Positions 22,101 through 34,192 of a stretch of 64,000 nt of DNA are shown here, in pieces. A program made the translations under genes and the position numbers. This DNA comes from Amylostereum areolatum (lineage: Eukaryota > Basidiomycota > Agaricomycetes > Russulales > Stereaceae), in assembly GCA_012932865.1 (NCBI GenBank), contig SAXG01000030.1:62001-126000 (forward strand). The letters are read 5' to 3'. Positions within the stretch are counted from its first letter, which is position 1. Each line of letters starts with the position of its first letter. Below the pieces are notes generated by a model. It did not search any database and had not been told where the DNA came from. It worked only from the letters and a program-made list of their open reading frames with translations.

Positions 22101-23687
22101 CTGGTGTACGCTCCAAGGATATAACGTGGTAGTATAGATTCATTCCATTTGCTGAAACGGCCATACGCTGTACCCTCTCGCGAAACGGCTCTAGGTCTGA
22201 TCCAGAAAATCGATGCCAAACGATGTCCAGCTTGAGGAGACGGGCGGACATCGCGAGAGGACCGAGCGCCGCTTCCGCCTTCGAAACGGATGCCTTCGCC
22301 GCCTTTGGGGAGAAATTAGGTGAAGTGGGAGATGTGGCGAGGAGCGTGGCTTGCTGTGATGTGGCGGCTCGCAACGAAGTGAGAACGATGCGGAGGCGAA
22401 CGGTGAATTGCGCGGACAGCGATTGCGGGAGTATGAGGACCGAGGTTAGGAGTGCTATGGCGGCGTGAAAGGCGACAGGCACGACCAACGCTTTTGGAAG
22501 CTTGAGGGAAGGGACACATATGAGTGATGGTGAAAGGGCGGATAAATGACGAGTTCATACATCGTAGTTAGGAAAGGGGAACATGGCAGCGGTGCCCATC
22601 GAGATATCTGCGTCACATTATTATCATTCGCCGCGGCGAGAAGAAGATGGGTTCGTACCTAGTAGGAGACACGCCAGAATATTTGCATAGAACCATTGGC
22701 CAGGCCCTTTGATCGCGCGGATGTGGAGGAAGAAGGCAGAGCCAATAGAGAGGAAAATAACGAGGATTACAGAAGGCTAGAAGATGCTGGAGTAGTAGTG
22801 AAGTCGCGAGTGCGTGAGTGCCGGAGGACCGAAGTCAACTTACCCCTGCCTCCACGTACTTTCCCGACCACACATCGGCAAGATCGGGGTCCATAATGAC
22901 ATGTGAGCGTGCAAGGACTAGCCAGCTTGATACCGAGAACAGACCAACTACAGCGAGGCGTACTAAGAAAGGACAAGACATTCGAAGATGCTGGGTACTC
23001 ACGCATAAGAAAGGGTCACCATGGACATGATGATGATCTCCCGCTCGAGGTTGATGACGACGGGGTCCGCGGGTGGGGACATGAATGCAGCTAAGGAATA
23101 TCAGTCAGAGTAGCAAGCTGCAGCGATTCAAAACGCACCTATCAATATGAGAAATCCGGCCTAGAAGAATGGGCGTAAGCTACGACGCACTGTTGCGAAA
23201 CTATAACTAGTCACTAACGAGAAACGCACCTGTCCGAGGACGAGTAATGTTGGCTGGATGACGAGCAGCAGCGCCGAGACCCATGTTGCCACGGCACACC
23301 GTATGACAGGTTTCCATTTAGGCCACGTCCAGTTGACGGCAATCCACTGTAAACTCTTGAGGGATCTTGAAAGAAGACCGGCGGAGTCTGGAGAGAAGAC
23401 CGTGGAGGTGGCGTCCTGGTGGAGCATCGGTGTTGGAGAATTTACAAGGAATAAGCGTCGCTGGCTTTGAATTTGAGAAAGGAGAACTTGGAAGAAACGG
23501 TTCTGGATAGTGAGGAGTTGTTGGTACGGGGGAGGTTGGTAGTTTGGGGAGAGACTCCGAGTCGATCTGTCGGGGACAACATCGGCGAGGCGTCCAGCAG
23601 GGGTGCGTGAGCGGTGGGAGATCAGAGGTGATGTAGAGCGGATGTAACAAAACGACTGACCTTATAGCCCTCAGGAATTCGTAGCAT
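19146..23687 (-). CDS. ArAE/DUF2421 multi-pass membrane protein (putative aromatic-acid exporter-like)
   Basis: The start is ATG at 23687-23685 (MLRIPEGYK, then an intron) and the stop is near 19146, with many short introns. Hydrophobic exons between 23350 and 22500 (such as IRCAVATWVSALLLVIQPTLLVLGQ split over exons, then MSPPADPVVINLEREI) form a first membrane bundle. Exon 22488-21493 is a long soluble middle with Ser/Pro-rich and His-rich stretches. A second bundle lies at about 20820-20150. The C-terminal cytosolic part ends VGVSTAQRIVMHFDRLMMAV. This two-bundle layout matches fungal proteins with an ArAE_2_N domain followed by DUF2421 (Bre4-like, ER or plasma membrane). A transport role for aromatic or anionic compounds is inferred from the family name only. 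Expected length is about 1000 aa. Confidence 0.82.
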
Positions 23688-26204
23688 CGTCGGAAGTCGA
23701 CGGAGAGTCAAGTCGAAGTGAGTGTCCTGACCAGACCAGATGCGCGAGTCAGACGTGACGCGACATTTGGCTCATGTACTTACGTAACACTGGCCACATT
23801 CGGGCCTCTATCCAACCTCTATCTACCACAAATATGCGAATTTCGCAAGGTTTCGCACACAAATGCCTATGCAGTTGCTCCAAGTTTCCAAACCCCCAGC
23901 TCCAACCTTTGCGACTGCTGTCGCCCTTGCATCACCAAACGCATTCTCCGAATTAGTTGCTGGAAACTTTCCTCACCCTGATTTCCTGACACGGCTCTGG
24001 TATCTGTAGCCTGAGAAACAGATGGCGCTTGTGCTACCCCCGTACAGTCGCGGAAGTTCTCCTCCCTGCCAGTGACCACAATGCCAACCTGAGCGCTGAG
24101 CGTCCCAAAGCGAGATGCAACGACCCATTTGTCCTACGTAAGTCGCTGTTACCTCTCGTGCCAAGGTTCATGGCATTTTCTCCGAGGACGGGCCCTACAC
24201 AGCGGTCGTAAGCCTTTCTGTCAGTCCATAGTCCGCAACGTCCAATTGACAGATGGTTCTCGGGCTCTCTAGGGTCGCAGGTTGTGCCCATCTCCGTCCC
24301 CTGAACTGTCGGACAGATATCAGGAAGATGACATCAAAAATGTCTTGACCTCGTTGTGTGCGGGGGGGGGGAGGAGAAGACTGTGCGTCAGTCCGCGTCC
24401 CTATACTTCCGAACAATTACTTGGTGAAAGTCACCGCCACCTTGTCGCCTAGTTTCGAACGATCTTAGGCAAGTCCTCTCGCGTTTTCCTCCCACGTACG
24501 TTCGCCACTTACTCGTCTGCACGTCCCCTTGACGTTTGACAGTGATTAATGATCGCCCACGTAGACGTAAAAGCACCTCTTATCTGCAAATCCCAGGCCG
24601 GGAGCTACCTTGACAGCTGGTGAGAAGGTACGTGAACTCCGTCCTTCAATGTCATGCTGTAACCCCCACGCTCTTGAACGGGTCTGACTCGCGGCACAAG
24701 ACCAAGGTTAACCTTGGCATAATCGCGGTCGCAATGGTTCCCTGCTCTCAAGCGGTTGTATAACGCATCTACTCAATGTGCACAATAAGCCCATATCTGA
24801 GAACTGTCTGATATTGCTTTGAAGCGTACCGTTTCCTATTTTTTCAACACCACAGAGTATGAAACTTCTGCTGCCTGCCAGTGAAGCTCACCGAACGACC
24901 CCCCCTCTCCACAAGTCCAGAATCCACATCAATCATTCCAGAAATCCGACAAAGGCCGTGCCCCTCGACTCTCGAGAGTCGATTCAAGTCTGGAATCATC
25001 GTTTCTATCCCTCGGTCTGCTTCGAATGGAAAAGGTACCCCCCTCGTGCCTCTGGCGTATCCCACCTCGTGCTTGGGCTTGACAGGTTTGACAGAGAAGA
25101 ACATCCACCATGTCCGCGACGACGGTTCCCACATATGAGTCGGAGTATCCATGCACGAACACCACAATGCCTTCGACAGTGTAGGCATTTCCTCCACCTC
25201 CGCCTAATCTGTGAGGCGGCGCTTCTCGCTTTGTTCATCTGATTGCTCTCTCCATGATTGGGAATAAAGGCAGGAACTCGCAGAGACGGATAAACTGTCT
25301 CGTCATCGCGCTGGAGCTTTGGACTTGCCATGCCGGAAGCGCACAAAGTTCTTCGGAACTTTACTTTTGGTCTTTCTACGCCTATGGCGCACCCACAACA
25401 CCGTCCGCAGGGTCACTACGTGATAGGTATGGACGACGATGTCTCAGCTGTTCGACTTCTTTCTTCACAGAGTTTCTACCTTTGCTCGATGGAAATACTG
25501 AACGTCGAGCGGCGCTGGTTCGACGCTGTGGTCACGTGCATTTGGCAGTCGAATTCGCCAGACGCCAATTCGTTTCATGCCTGTTCAAGTTTCTTATCGT
25601 CGCGCGTCAGGATGCGCTCATTGGTCAAACGTCTGTCAAAGTCTGGGGGCCCGGGCGTGAATCCAAGATCCACTTCGATCGTGTAACAACGCTGGCGCGC
25701 GCAAGGCTCTCTTCCGACTCCGAGGCTCCGGCCTCGAGGCTGTTTCAACTTAGTGCATAACGCTGAACGGGGCGCCTACGAGTCATCGTGGTACGCACTG
25801 GTTTATATGATCGCTTTCATGACATAGGCCTCGACGATCTATGTTCAACTGCGCAAGCATAAATCATATCAATACCCCAGTGAGCCTTCGTCGCAGCCAC
25901 CGTCTCGAGATACCCGCCGATTCGCAAGCGTCTCCAAGTAAGTCAGTACCATGTAGATCCTGGCCGCCGCTTGATGTGCTGACTGACGTCGGCTCAGTAG
26001 TTGGCTACCCAAGAATAGCGCGTTGAGCGCCCGTACCCCAAGTATATAATGGTCGGCGTCGCCCTCGAACACTTGATAAACATCCGCTTTGTTCGCCCGT
26101 TGCATGTGCAACGTTCAATTTATGTGCGTGACCTAGCATATACGATACTTCGTTCAAATGCTAATCACACGGTGTAATCTGGTTAGCATACATTATTCGC
26201 AAAG
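23688..26204. other. Gene-poor stretch, no supported gene
   Basis: Only short ORFs on both strands. A G-run (about 24361-24370) is present. A minus-strand fragment near 24929-25165 has an alpha/beta-hydrolase-like word (VFVHGYSDS), but neighbouring frames are broken. It may contain gene relics that I cannot name. Confidence 0.4.
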
Positions 26205-27440
26205 ATGGCATCCTCCTCGAGTCCCACCAGTTTGACGTTCACCTCGCCATATCCACATCGATCCACGAAATCGAGCCCCATCGACAGTATCCCACCCGAA
26301 ATCCTTGACTCCGTCTTCTCTATATGCATTGCGGCGGAACCACCCATCTCCTCTGCCTCTATACACGTCTCGCGGAGCCTTGGTTGGATCCGCCTCACGC
26401 ACGTCTGCCGAATGTGGCGGCATACTGCCTTGCACAACCCCCTCCTCTGGACGAACCTCGTGCTCTCCCTCGGACCGCGCTGGCTCGAAGAAGGCATCAA
26501 GCGCGCCCAGGCAGTCCCCCTCCTCCTCGACCAACCGTCGAGCTCGGCCTCGACCCGTCCCCGAAACCTCACCGGCGTCCTCGCCGACGCACTCCACCAT
26601 TCCCACCGCATCCGAACCGTCCACTTCGATCGCGCGTACCAACACAACACGGCGCTCGTCCCCCTCCTGAGCACTCCCGCCCCCGTCCTCGAATCCCTCT
26701 CCCTCTCCGCGAACGACGACCCCGGATGGATTTACACCCTCTTCCTCCCCGCGCGCCTCTTCGCCGGCGACGCCCCCCGCTTGCGGTCCATCGCACTCAC
26801 CGACTACCACTTCCAGTGGCGCTCCTTCCCGCCTCTGGGCGCGTCGTTGACGCACCTCGTCCTGCGCCGCGCCTCGCCTCGCCAATCGGCATCGCGCACG
26901 ACCGTTCGTCCGCGCGATCCCGCAGACGGGCACACACCGTCGTGGGAGGAGATGATACGAACGTTCGACGTGCTCCAGAACTTGGAGGTGCTCGTCCTGG
27001 CGCATTGCCTCCCAACTCCAAGCAACGTCAGGACACTGGATGCCCCGCAAGCAGTGGCAGAAGACTCCGGGATGGCGCGGCTTCCTTCTCTGAAAAAGCT
27101 GGTACTGGAGGGCAGCGTTGACGCGTGCGCGCGCCTGCTTTCACAGCTCGAGGTTCCGCCCTCGGCGAACGGTTTTTCTGCGTTGTTTGACGGACGCTAC
27201 GGGGCGTGGATGCGACATGCGGACGAGCTCCTTCCGCTTCTCGCGCAGAGAGCGGCATCTCCCCAGTCGCTTGAGCTGTCCTTCTCGATCTCCGACCGGG
27301 AAATCATGATGAGCGCGTGGGGCGAGCGTGCCGCGGGAGAAGAAGGTTCAAACGTCTCCCTGGGACTGGTGTACGGCCCGCCTGCGGACGATCTCGACGG
27401 GCCAACACATTGCGGCCCTCATGAAGAACATGTGTCGTGA
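26205..27440 (+). CDS. F-box-like protein, intact single-exon copy
   Basis: ATG at 26205 (AAGATGG), 411 aa, no intron needed. Residues about 24-85 hold an F-box-like motif (IDSIPPEILDSVFSIC ... GWIRLTHVCRMWRHTALHNPLLW), the standard form of the large F-box families of mushroom fungi, which dock Skp1 in SCF ubiquitin ligases. The rest has irregular leucine-rich strands (APVLESLSLS, SLTHLVLRR, LEVLVLAHC, LKKLVLEGS) that would form the substrate-binding part. The last 80 residues look less conserved and the stop comes early compared with the copy at 36448-38426 (roughly 650 codons), so the C-terminus may be truncated. Substrate unknown. Confidence 0.82.
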   Translation: MASSSSPTSLTFTSPYPHRSTKSSPIDSIPPEILDSVFSICIAAEPPISSASIHVSRSLGWIRLTHVCRMWRHTALHNPLLWTNLVLSLGPRWLEEGIKRAQAVPLLLDQPSSSASTRPRNLTGVLADALHHSHRIRTVHFDRAYQHNTALVPLLSTPAPVLESLSLSANDDPGWIYTLFLPARLFAGDAPRLRSIALTDYHFQWRSFPPLGASLTHLVLRRASPRQSASRTTVRPRDPADGHTPSWEEMIRTFDVLQNLEVLVLAHCLPTPSNVRTLDAPQAVAEDSGMARLPSLKKLVLEGSVDACARLLSQLEVPPSANGFSALFDGRYGAWMRHADELLPLLAQRAASPQSLELSFSISDREIMMSAWGERAAGEEGSNVSLGLVYGPPADDLDGPTHCGPHEEHVS

Positions 27441-27675
27441 ATTCCTGTGTGACGGATATGCGTGCCGTTGCCGGTTGATTTGAAGGATGTATGTCCACGA
27501 CCGATGTGATACTTACCTCGGGGCAAGAGGAGCTCGGACGTCTGGACTGATCTAGACTCGACAGCACCGGCAGGGAGGTTTCCCCCAAGCCTGCCCTTAA
27601 CGAGGTCACATGACACTTGCAACTGATTACGAAACACTGCGTCGGTCAGCGCAGACGGCGAGCACACACAGAATC

Positions 27676-29447
27676 TCAGATCAATTCATATTTGCTCCTC
27701 GACCGTGAAGACAGCGTAACAAAACGATAACAGCAGGTAGCATGCAAAACACAGCACAGCAAATCATACGAGAACAATCGTAACCCACCGACCCACCTCA
27801 CTTCCTGACGCTTCTTCGCATCCTCGTCCCGCACGGACGACGATGGCGTCTCCGCCCCACCATTGGACGGCGAAAATGCCGTCGCACCGCCCGCCTCGGC
27901 CGCGACGAGCGCGCTGGCGGAGCGGTAATCCCCGAGGTAGAAGTACACGGCGGGCAGGGCGACGATGAGCGCGCCGACGATGTTGCCGATGTACGCCGCG
28001 ATGAGGGACCTAGGCGGAGAGGACCGCGCATCAGTGAAAAGGTAGGGAAGGGGGAGAGGGGGGGAGGAGCAACGTACTTGCGGATGTATTCCGCGACCGT
28101 CAGCTGGAGAATGGAGGTGGGTCAGCGGGGCGGCGGTGCGACGTGGGGGCTGCGACGTACGTCGGCGTGGAACATGATCCCGAGCGGCACGGAGAACATG
28201 TTGGCGACGACTGCGAGGATCGGTCAGCGTCCTCGTCCATGCCGCCGAGCCCGAAACGAACGCACCGTGATCGAACCCGCACGCCACGAATATCTGAGCG
28301 CGTTCGGTTTGGTTAGTCTGCGCCTCGGTTTCCCCGCGAGATACAGACGAGCTCACCCAGATAGGAATCCAGATGGCGAAGATCTGACGAGGGCGCAGGC
28401 GTCGTCAGGCGTCAGCGCAGGGTTCGACGGGCGTGCCAGCGACGCTCACCTTGGAAATGGTATCGCGGGCACCTGTTGCTTGCTGCAGCGGGGGGGAAAG
28501 CGCGGTCAGAGGCAAGATTGTGGCGTGGTCGGTGGGAAGGAGGTGCTTACCCAGATCGCGATGCTGACGAGCCAGTTGCAACCGATGCCGCGAAGGAAGA
28601 TCTGGTGCCATTCTGGGTCGCCTGCCTTGTGACTGTGCAATGGAAAGAACGGTCCGAGAGATGTGGGGATGCTGATCAGAAAGATACGCACATCGCGAAG
28701 GTTTGCACAAAGGTGTCGTACGGAGCCGCCTCGAGAATGCCCGAGTCTGATTTGCGGAAGCGCGATGAGAATGGCGTGAAATGCGAGAGGGGATGGAGGA
28801 AATACATTTGACGAGGATGGCGCCGAAGAACAGACTGCCGACGAGGTTCCCGAAGGTGACTAGGCATCGATCGGTGTAAGTAACGTCGTAGGTACCTTTG
28901 ATGGGAGACGCTGACGCACCGACGATCCAGTTGAGAGGAAGACTCCACCAAGGAATCGAGCGCGTGATGACGGCCATAGGGAACGTCTGCAACAGGGACA
29001 TCGTCAGCACAGAGGTGAAAGCAAGACGAACGCGAGGACGCACCATCATGTTGCTCGTGAGCAGCTCCTGTCCCTGCAGCACGATCCTGGCGTCACGTCA
29101 GACCAAACAGCAAGAACGAGAACGCGAAAGAGGACGCACATCACCAAACCCACCGGGAACACGAACCCACCGAGAACCTTCACCAACCCGGGGTTCGTGG
29201 TCGCGATGCCCGCCGACCCCGCCTGCAGAAATTCGTTCAGGAGACCTCCGAACGACAACATCGCGCCCGCGAGGAACTGCACGCGCGTAGTCAGCACGCC
29301 AGCACACGCCACACGGAGAGACACTCGCTCGCCACGCACCGCTTTGAAGAAGATCATATCCAGACGTGTCCTGTGCTTCATGACGGCAGACTCGATGAGC
29401 GCGACGGCGACCTCCGCGGGCTTGAGAGTACTCGGTGTTGGACTCAT
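27676..29447 (-). CDS. Formate/nitrite transporter family (FNT) channel, multi-exon
   Basis: ATG at 29447-29445 starts MSPTPSTLKPAEVAVALIESAVMKHR. Hydrophobic exons follow: FLAGAMLSFGGLLNEFLQAG, then VKVLGGFVFPVGLVMIVLQGQELLTSNMM across an intron. TFGNLVGSLFFGAILVK, WHQIFLRGIGCNWLVSIAIW, FACGFDH-type and SLIAAYIGNIVGALIVALPAVYFY come after them. The order of helices and the GCNWLV and CGFDH elements match FNT proteins, pentameric channels for formate, nitrite or related anions in the plasma membrane. At least seven small introns separate exons. The 3' end is uncertain: the frame stays open to 27676, but a donor at GAAGTGAGG (near 27805) could splice to another last exon. Confidence 0.85.
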
Positions 29448-32346
29448 GGTGCTACTAGGCGTCGCGGGGGTCGGATGAGCGCTCGTGCGGTGTGGGGGGT
29501 GAAGGCGTAAGGGACAGCATGCTACGGAGACTATAAATGCGTTCGTGGCTGGCCGTCAGGAGGTGAGAATAGATTTTGTTGGAAAATGCCGTAGTGTGGG
29601 TTCTTACGATGATAGGCGCGCTTCAGGTTCTCCTGAGTCCTCTTCCGTAACCTGTGACCACGACACCCGCTTGCGCCTGCCCCCCCTCTTGATCTTCGCA
29701 TCTTCGGTCTCTTTTTCTCAGGATTTCTAGGTTCGTTCTGTTCGACCTCTGCGCACAGCCCAGGGTGCAGGGCCTGCTTATCGTCTTGCGACCTCTTGCG
29801 ACTCACGCGCGTTCAAAGTTTGGGTTAGTGGCGTTCCCTTGGTAAGTAAGGTGTGCAGTCCATTCCTACCACGGATGCTTGCGTAAAATGATGCGAGAAT
29901 GCAGGCCGCCACGACAAACCAAAATAGCAAGGATGTGGAAGCTGCAAGACCGACTCACCGCCGGCGATGATGCATAATTGATGCTGCGCGGAACACGCAT
30001 TGCGGAGTGGCTCTTCTAGTCATATTCCTTTCACATCTCCAAGTCTCGACCGATGGGTATCATGGTGGGACCTCCCGAAAAGTAGCGCCGACTTATGGAT
30101 AACAATCGCCTGACCCTGCTCGTGTTCTCTGGAGTCCACCTCGTCACTCCCAATTCCCAATTGGACAGACACATATCGTTTCGTCCAAATCAGCAGGTAA
30201 GTTTAGAAAGGTTATGTGACGGTACTTCGAGCAGCGTTCTTTGCGGTAACCCTGCTCATAGTTCACACTCCCCTCCGACACTCCGTGCATCCGCACACCC
30301 ACCTATCTAGCCGTTTGGCGCGCCCCACTGCTGGAGAATTGATCGCTCCGTTCCCGAAATCCCTCATGACCTCCACATATCTCACCGGCGCGGGCCCACG
30401 GTGATCTTTATCTGCTCGTGGCGATACGGGAGCCCGAACTTGAGGCGTTTCACCCGCGGCTTGCGACGGCGCTCGGCTTTAATTCTGTACCAATTACATC
30501 GCGCAGGAGTGGAATTGATGACTGCCGTGACAGGATTTGCAGACCTTCGTGCTGCCGGCATTGATTTTTCCTCCATCTGTGGCCGTGTAAAGGCGGTCTG
30601 TCGTCGAAGCAGATGGTTTGGCATAGCGTTTTAACGTTTAACTCTCGTGCAGCATCTCTGACGACTTCCCCGGTGCAGCTGGTGACGTCGCCGCATTTTC
30701 TTCCATTCCGAGGACCCGGACAAACCAAGGCACCTCGTTCTTCCGCGTCTCGTATTCAGTTGAAGAAGTGGCACATGTCCGAGCCCGGAGACGCAATGGT
30801 ATGACCGGGTTTGTTTGTAGTGCGACAGGGCGACAAGCTCCGCTCTCGCGATTCGTCGTATTCGAGAAGCGGCGTAGCAATTCAAGGAGGCTTATCCGTC
30901 ACTGAACCCGATGGTGGGCACGGAGAGGGCTCGAGTCGCTATTCTCTCTCCTTCGGCGTTCCAGAAACAGCGAGATCGTGTTTCGGTGGGCAGTACGGCG
31001 AGAACAGTCCCATGTCGGAGCAGATCAGCGGCCTGAGCATCAGAGCACTGGAATACACTCGACGCTCAGCTCAGATGGCCTTCGATTGTCCCTTTCCCTT
31101 TGAACGTTCCATGTACTCAGTACTTCTAGCTGGTGCGTCCTGATCTTTTGCTCAAATATCTGATATACACTCAATCGCCATGCGGTTCGTCGGAGACTGG
31201 CTGGCGTTGAAAGGCAGCTTTATTCCCTATAAGTACTATCGTTTGCGGGTTCATGCTCATGGAGTTGAGATTGCTATGTTTAGCACCCTCATTAATGAAT
31301 AGCTCCTTTCGTTACTTCGTACCCTCAAACCTTCGCAGACCAGGGCTAAGGGTTTTGTGCACGCCGGCCGTGAAGTTTGGACGGGTAGTACTGAAATATG
31401 TACTGAGACGCCCGTTCTGATGGGTAGGCCCGGGGCTTTACTGGATTATAGATATGCTATGCTTCCTTCGCCTCATTTTTAGAAGGGCGTTTGGCTTCGC
31501 AATGAAGGGAACGTGGAGTGTTCTCCTGGTGGACCGATGCGGGAGAAAAATTGACGGGAAAATAAGGTAAAAATAGTTGATTACATGACGTAATATTCCC
31601 TATCCACACGTCGACGACAATTTCCACCTGTTGAATTCTCTCCGTCACCGTCACCTCCTCCTCACTACAACCTCAGAGTACTTGAGTACATGTACAACTC
31701 TCATATAGTCTGAAAGTATGCTGGACTACACACACACGCAAGCCAGGACGGTGTTTAGGACTTCGCTACGTCTTTGCACCAAACCTCGATGTCTCAGCGG
31801 GGCGACATCGGCCAGCGCGATTCCGCCGTTAGTGTCGACATCGACGATGCTTACCGCTCACCTTCACGTCGATTCGAGGTGCGCTACAACCGTTCTTCCT
31901 GGTATGCCGGACCCGCCCTGACATATCCCGCAGTCCTCGGGTTCAAAAAACTCCTCGCGAAGCATCGTAGGAACGTCCGGCTGCGGCTTTCATGTCAACT
32001 CCCTCTGCAGCTGCACCCATCCCCGACTGTCCTCGCCCGGTACTTCTGACCGACCGGTGCTGGATTTCGTCCAATAGCATGCTGTTGGCGAGGAAAGGCG
32101 ATCACGTGGTGGGGAGATTGAACGCGGGAGGACTGTGCGACAGGAGCGCGTCCCCTATTCGGATTGCTCATCTGCGACATTGCATCCGCCGGTATATGAA
32201 CCGCGCTCGCCCCGCCCCTGTCCTCAAAAATACAACTTTCTTTTCGACCCCCCACCACCTCACCCATTTACCTCCATAGCCTTCCGCGCAACCACGCACC
32301 CACTCATCCACCTATCACACCCACTCTTCTCACCATCTCGACGAAG
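29448..32346. other. Gene-poor stretch, no supported gene
   Basis: About 2.9 kb with short ORFs only, none with a recognisable domain. A CaaX-like string on the minus strand near 29974-29963 has no stop codon after it. Confidence 0.4.
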
Positions 32347-33570
32347 ATGGAGACCGCAACTTCTGCCCTGGTCGGCACCACCATCGACGCCGGTCGTCTC
32401 AAAATCGTCGCCCTTCTCGGCTCATGGAGGCTTCGGCGCCGTCTTCCGCGCTCTCGAGCTCTCCACCCAGCGCGAGTTCGCCGTCAAATGCATGCCCTGC
32501 GCCGCCCGCACATCCTCCCATTTCGCGCTCCAGGTCTCCGAGCTCAACGTGCACCTTCGCGTTCAAGACCACCCACACGTCGTCGGCATTCCACCGCGTC
32601 CTCGAGGAGGGCTCCTGGCGGTTCTTCGTCCTCGACCTTTGCAAGGGCGGCGACCTATTCAACGCAGTCATCGCGGGAAAGTTCCATCGCAGGGACGAGC
32701 TCGTTAGGGGCGTGTTCGTTCAGCTACTCGATGCCGTCTCAGTACTGTCCATGATGTGGGCGTGTACCACCGCGACCTCAAGCCGGAGAACGTGCTCCTC
32801 TCCGAGGACGGTGCGCAGGCGTATCTGGCGGACTTCGGGCTCGCGACAGAGGAGGCGATGTGCGGCCAGTTCCGCGTAGGCAGTAAGTTGTTTATGAGTC
32901 CCGGTACAGTTTTTCACCTCCTTTCTTTCCTTCTGCTCGATTTTTGAACCTTCCATGTCTGCGCACAGAGTGCTTGCACGAAGATCCTCAAGCTAACGCA
33001 ATACTCCAGCCCTCACAACGACATCTGGGCCCTCGGCCTCATCCTTTTCACCATGATCACCTCGCCAAGTGCCCTGGGAGGCCGCCACCGCCGCCGATCA
33101 GTGGTTCGCGTGGTTCCTCGAGCACCCGCACCTCTTTCGGTCAAGCCAACCATATCCCGGCACCCGTCGGCGCGCTCCTCCTCCGCATTCTCACCTTCGA
33201 CCCCTATGCGCGCATATCCCTCGCCGAGCTCCGGGAGGAGATCCTCAAAGTGGAGACGTTCTTCTCAGAGGAGGACTATGAGGAAGAGGACGAGGTGGTG
33301 CTGGTGGCGGTCGAGGAGAAAGTGCGGGAGAAAGAGGCGGGCGACGTCGCGGTCGCGGTCGCGCACTTCGCGCTGGAGGACTCCGACGAGGACTCCGACA
33401 TGGGCTCGCACCCGCTCGCAGCAGTGATGGTCTCCTGGCCGATGCCTCCCCAGTTCATCTCCCCCCCACCCCATCCTCACATCTTGTCGTCTTCAAGCTC
33501 CAGTGCACTCTCCTCCCTCCTCGTCACCCCGGAGACGCACCCGGTACACCTCCCCTGCCGACGTTATTGA
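32347..33570 (+). pseudogene. Broken paralogue of the 12006-13414 kinase
   Basis: The start (ATG 32347, ALVGTTIDAGRL) is nearly identical to the intact kinase. The Gly-rich loop is then shifted by one extra base near 32425 (TCATGGAGG). Further shifts occur near 32590 and near 32750, before GVYHRDLKPENVLL, and again around 32990-33080. The intron position after the activation segment (near 32904) is conserved, and a C-terminal acidic tail (EEDYEEEDEVVLV) remains readable. Four or more frame breaks spread over one copy indicate a pseudogene. Sequencing error is a less likely alternative because most of the breaks I could place are not in homopolymers. Confidence 0.85.
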
Positions 33571-34192
33571 CCTCGGCGCAGCGATGGGTGGGCTCATCGT
33601 CCGCCCACACCCTGAAGTAGAAAAGGACGCTGCCCGCGCGCCCAGCGCAGGCGCATGTGCTTGAGGCATAGCTGTCGTCGCTCTCTCTAGTTCGTTTTAT
33701 GGGTTTAGTGTGGATTGGTTTTCCTTCTACTATCGGTTTCCCCCACAGGCAGGCTCTCGTCACCTCACACGCACACATACACGGACGCTTCGCGCACTGT
33801 ATTTTACTTACTGTACTCGTACAATACCGATCACGGCGCATCTCGTATAGACCACGACATGCGAATAAGAACATAGCAAACGTCGAAAACATGTGGACAG
33901 CGACAAGTGAGTACAGAGCAAGAACAGCGAATCACCATAATATAGCAGTCCTGAAAGCGAGCAGAGCAGACAAACACGGAGAACACCACCCGGAGAACTG
34001 ACGGAAATAGAAACCGAAGAACCAAGAACAAGCCCATGATAAAAGTGGAACGACAAGTCCATTGAACACCTAAGACAGTTCGTTGTACTTACCCCCAACA
34101 ACAACCACTTTCCACTTGTCTCATTGCCCATATCCTCTATGTCGTATTCGTCGGCCCATCCTGGATCAGTACCTCACGAACGCAACGGTTCC
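33571..34192. other. No gene recognised
   Basis: Spacer between the kinase pseudogene and the F-box pseudogene. Confidence 0.4.

Noticed and set aside
24929..25165. Alpha/beta-hydrolase-like stretch (VFVHGYSDS) on the minus strand
   Set aside because: Only a short hydrophobic word resembles the family. No catalytic context can be followed in any frame.
29963..29974. Minus-strand CIIA string resembling a farnesylation motif
   Set aside because: No stop codon follows it and no short ATG ORF leads into it.
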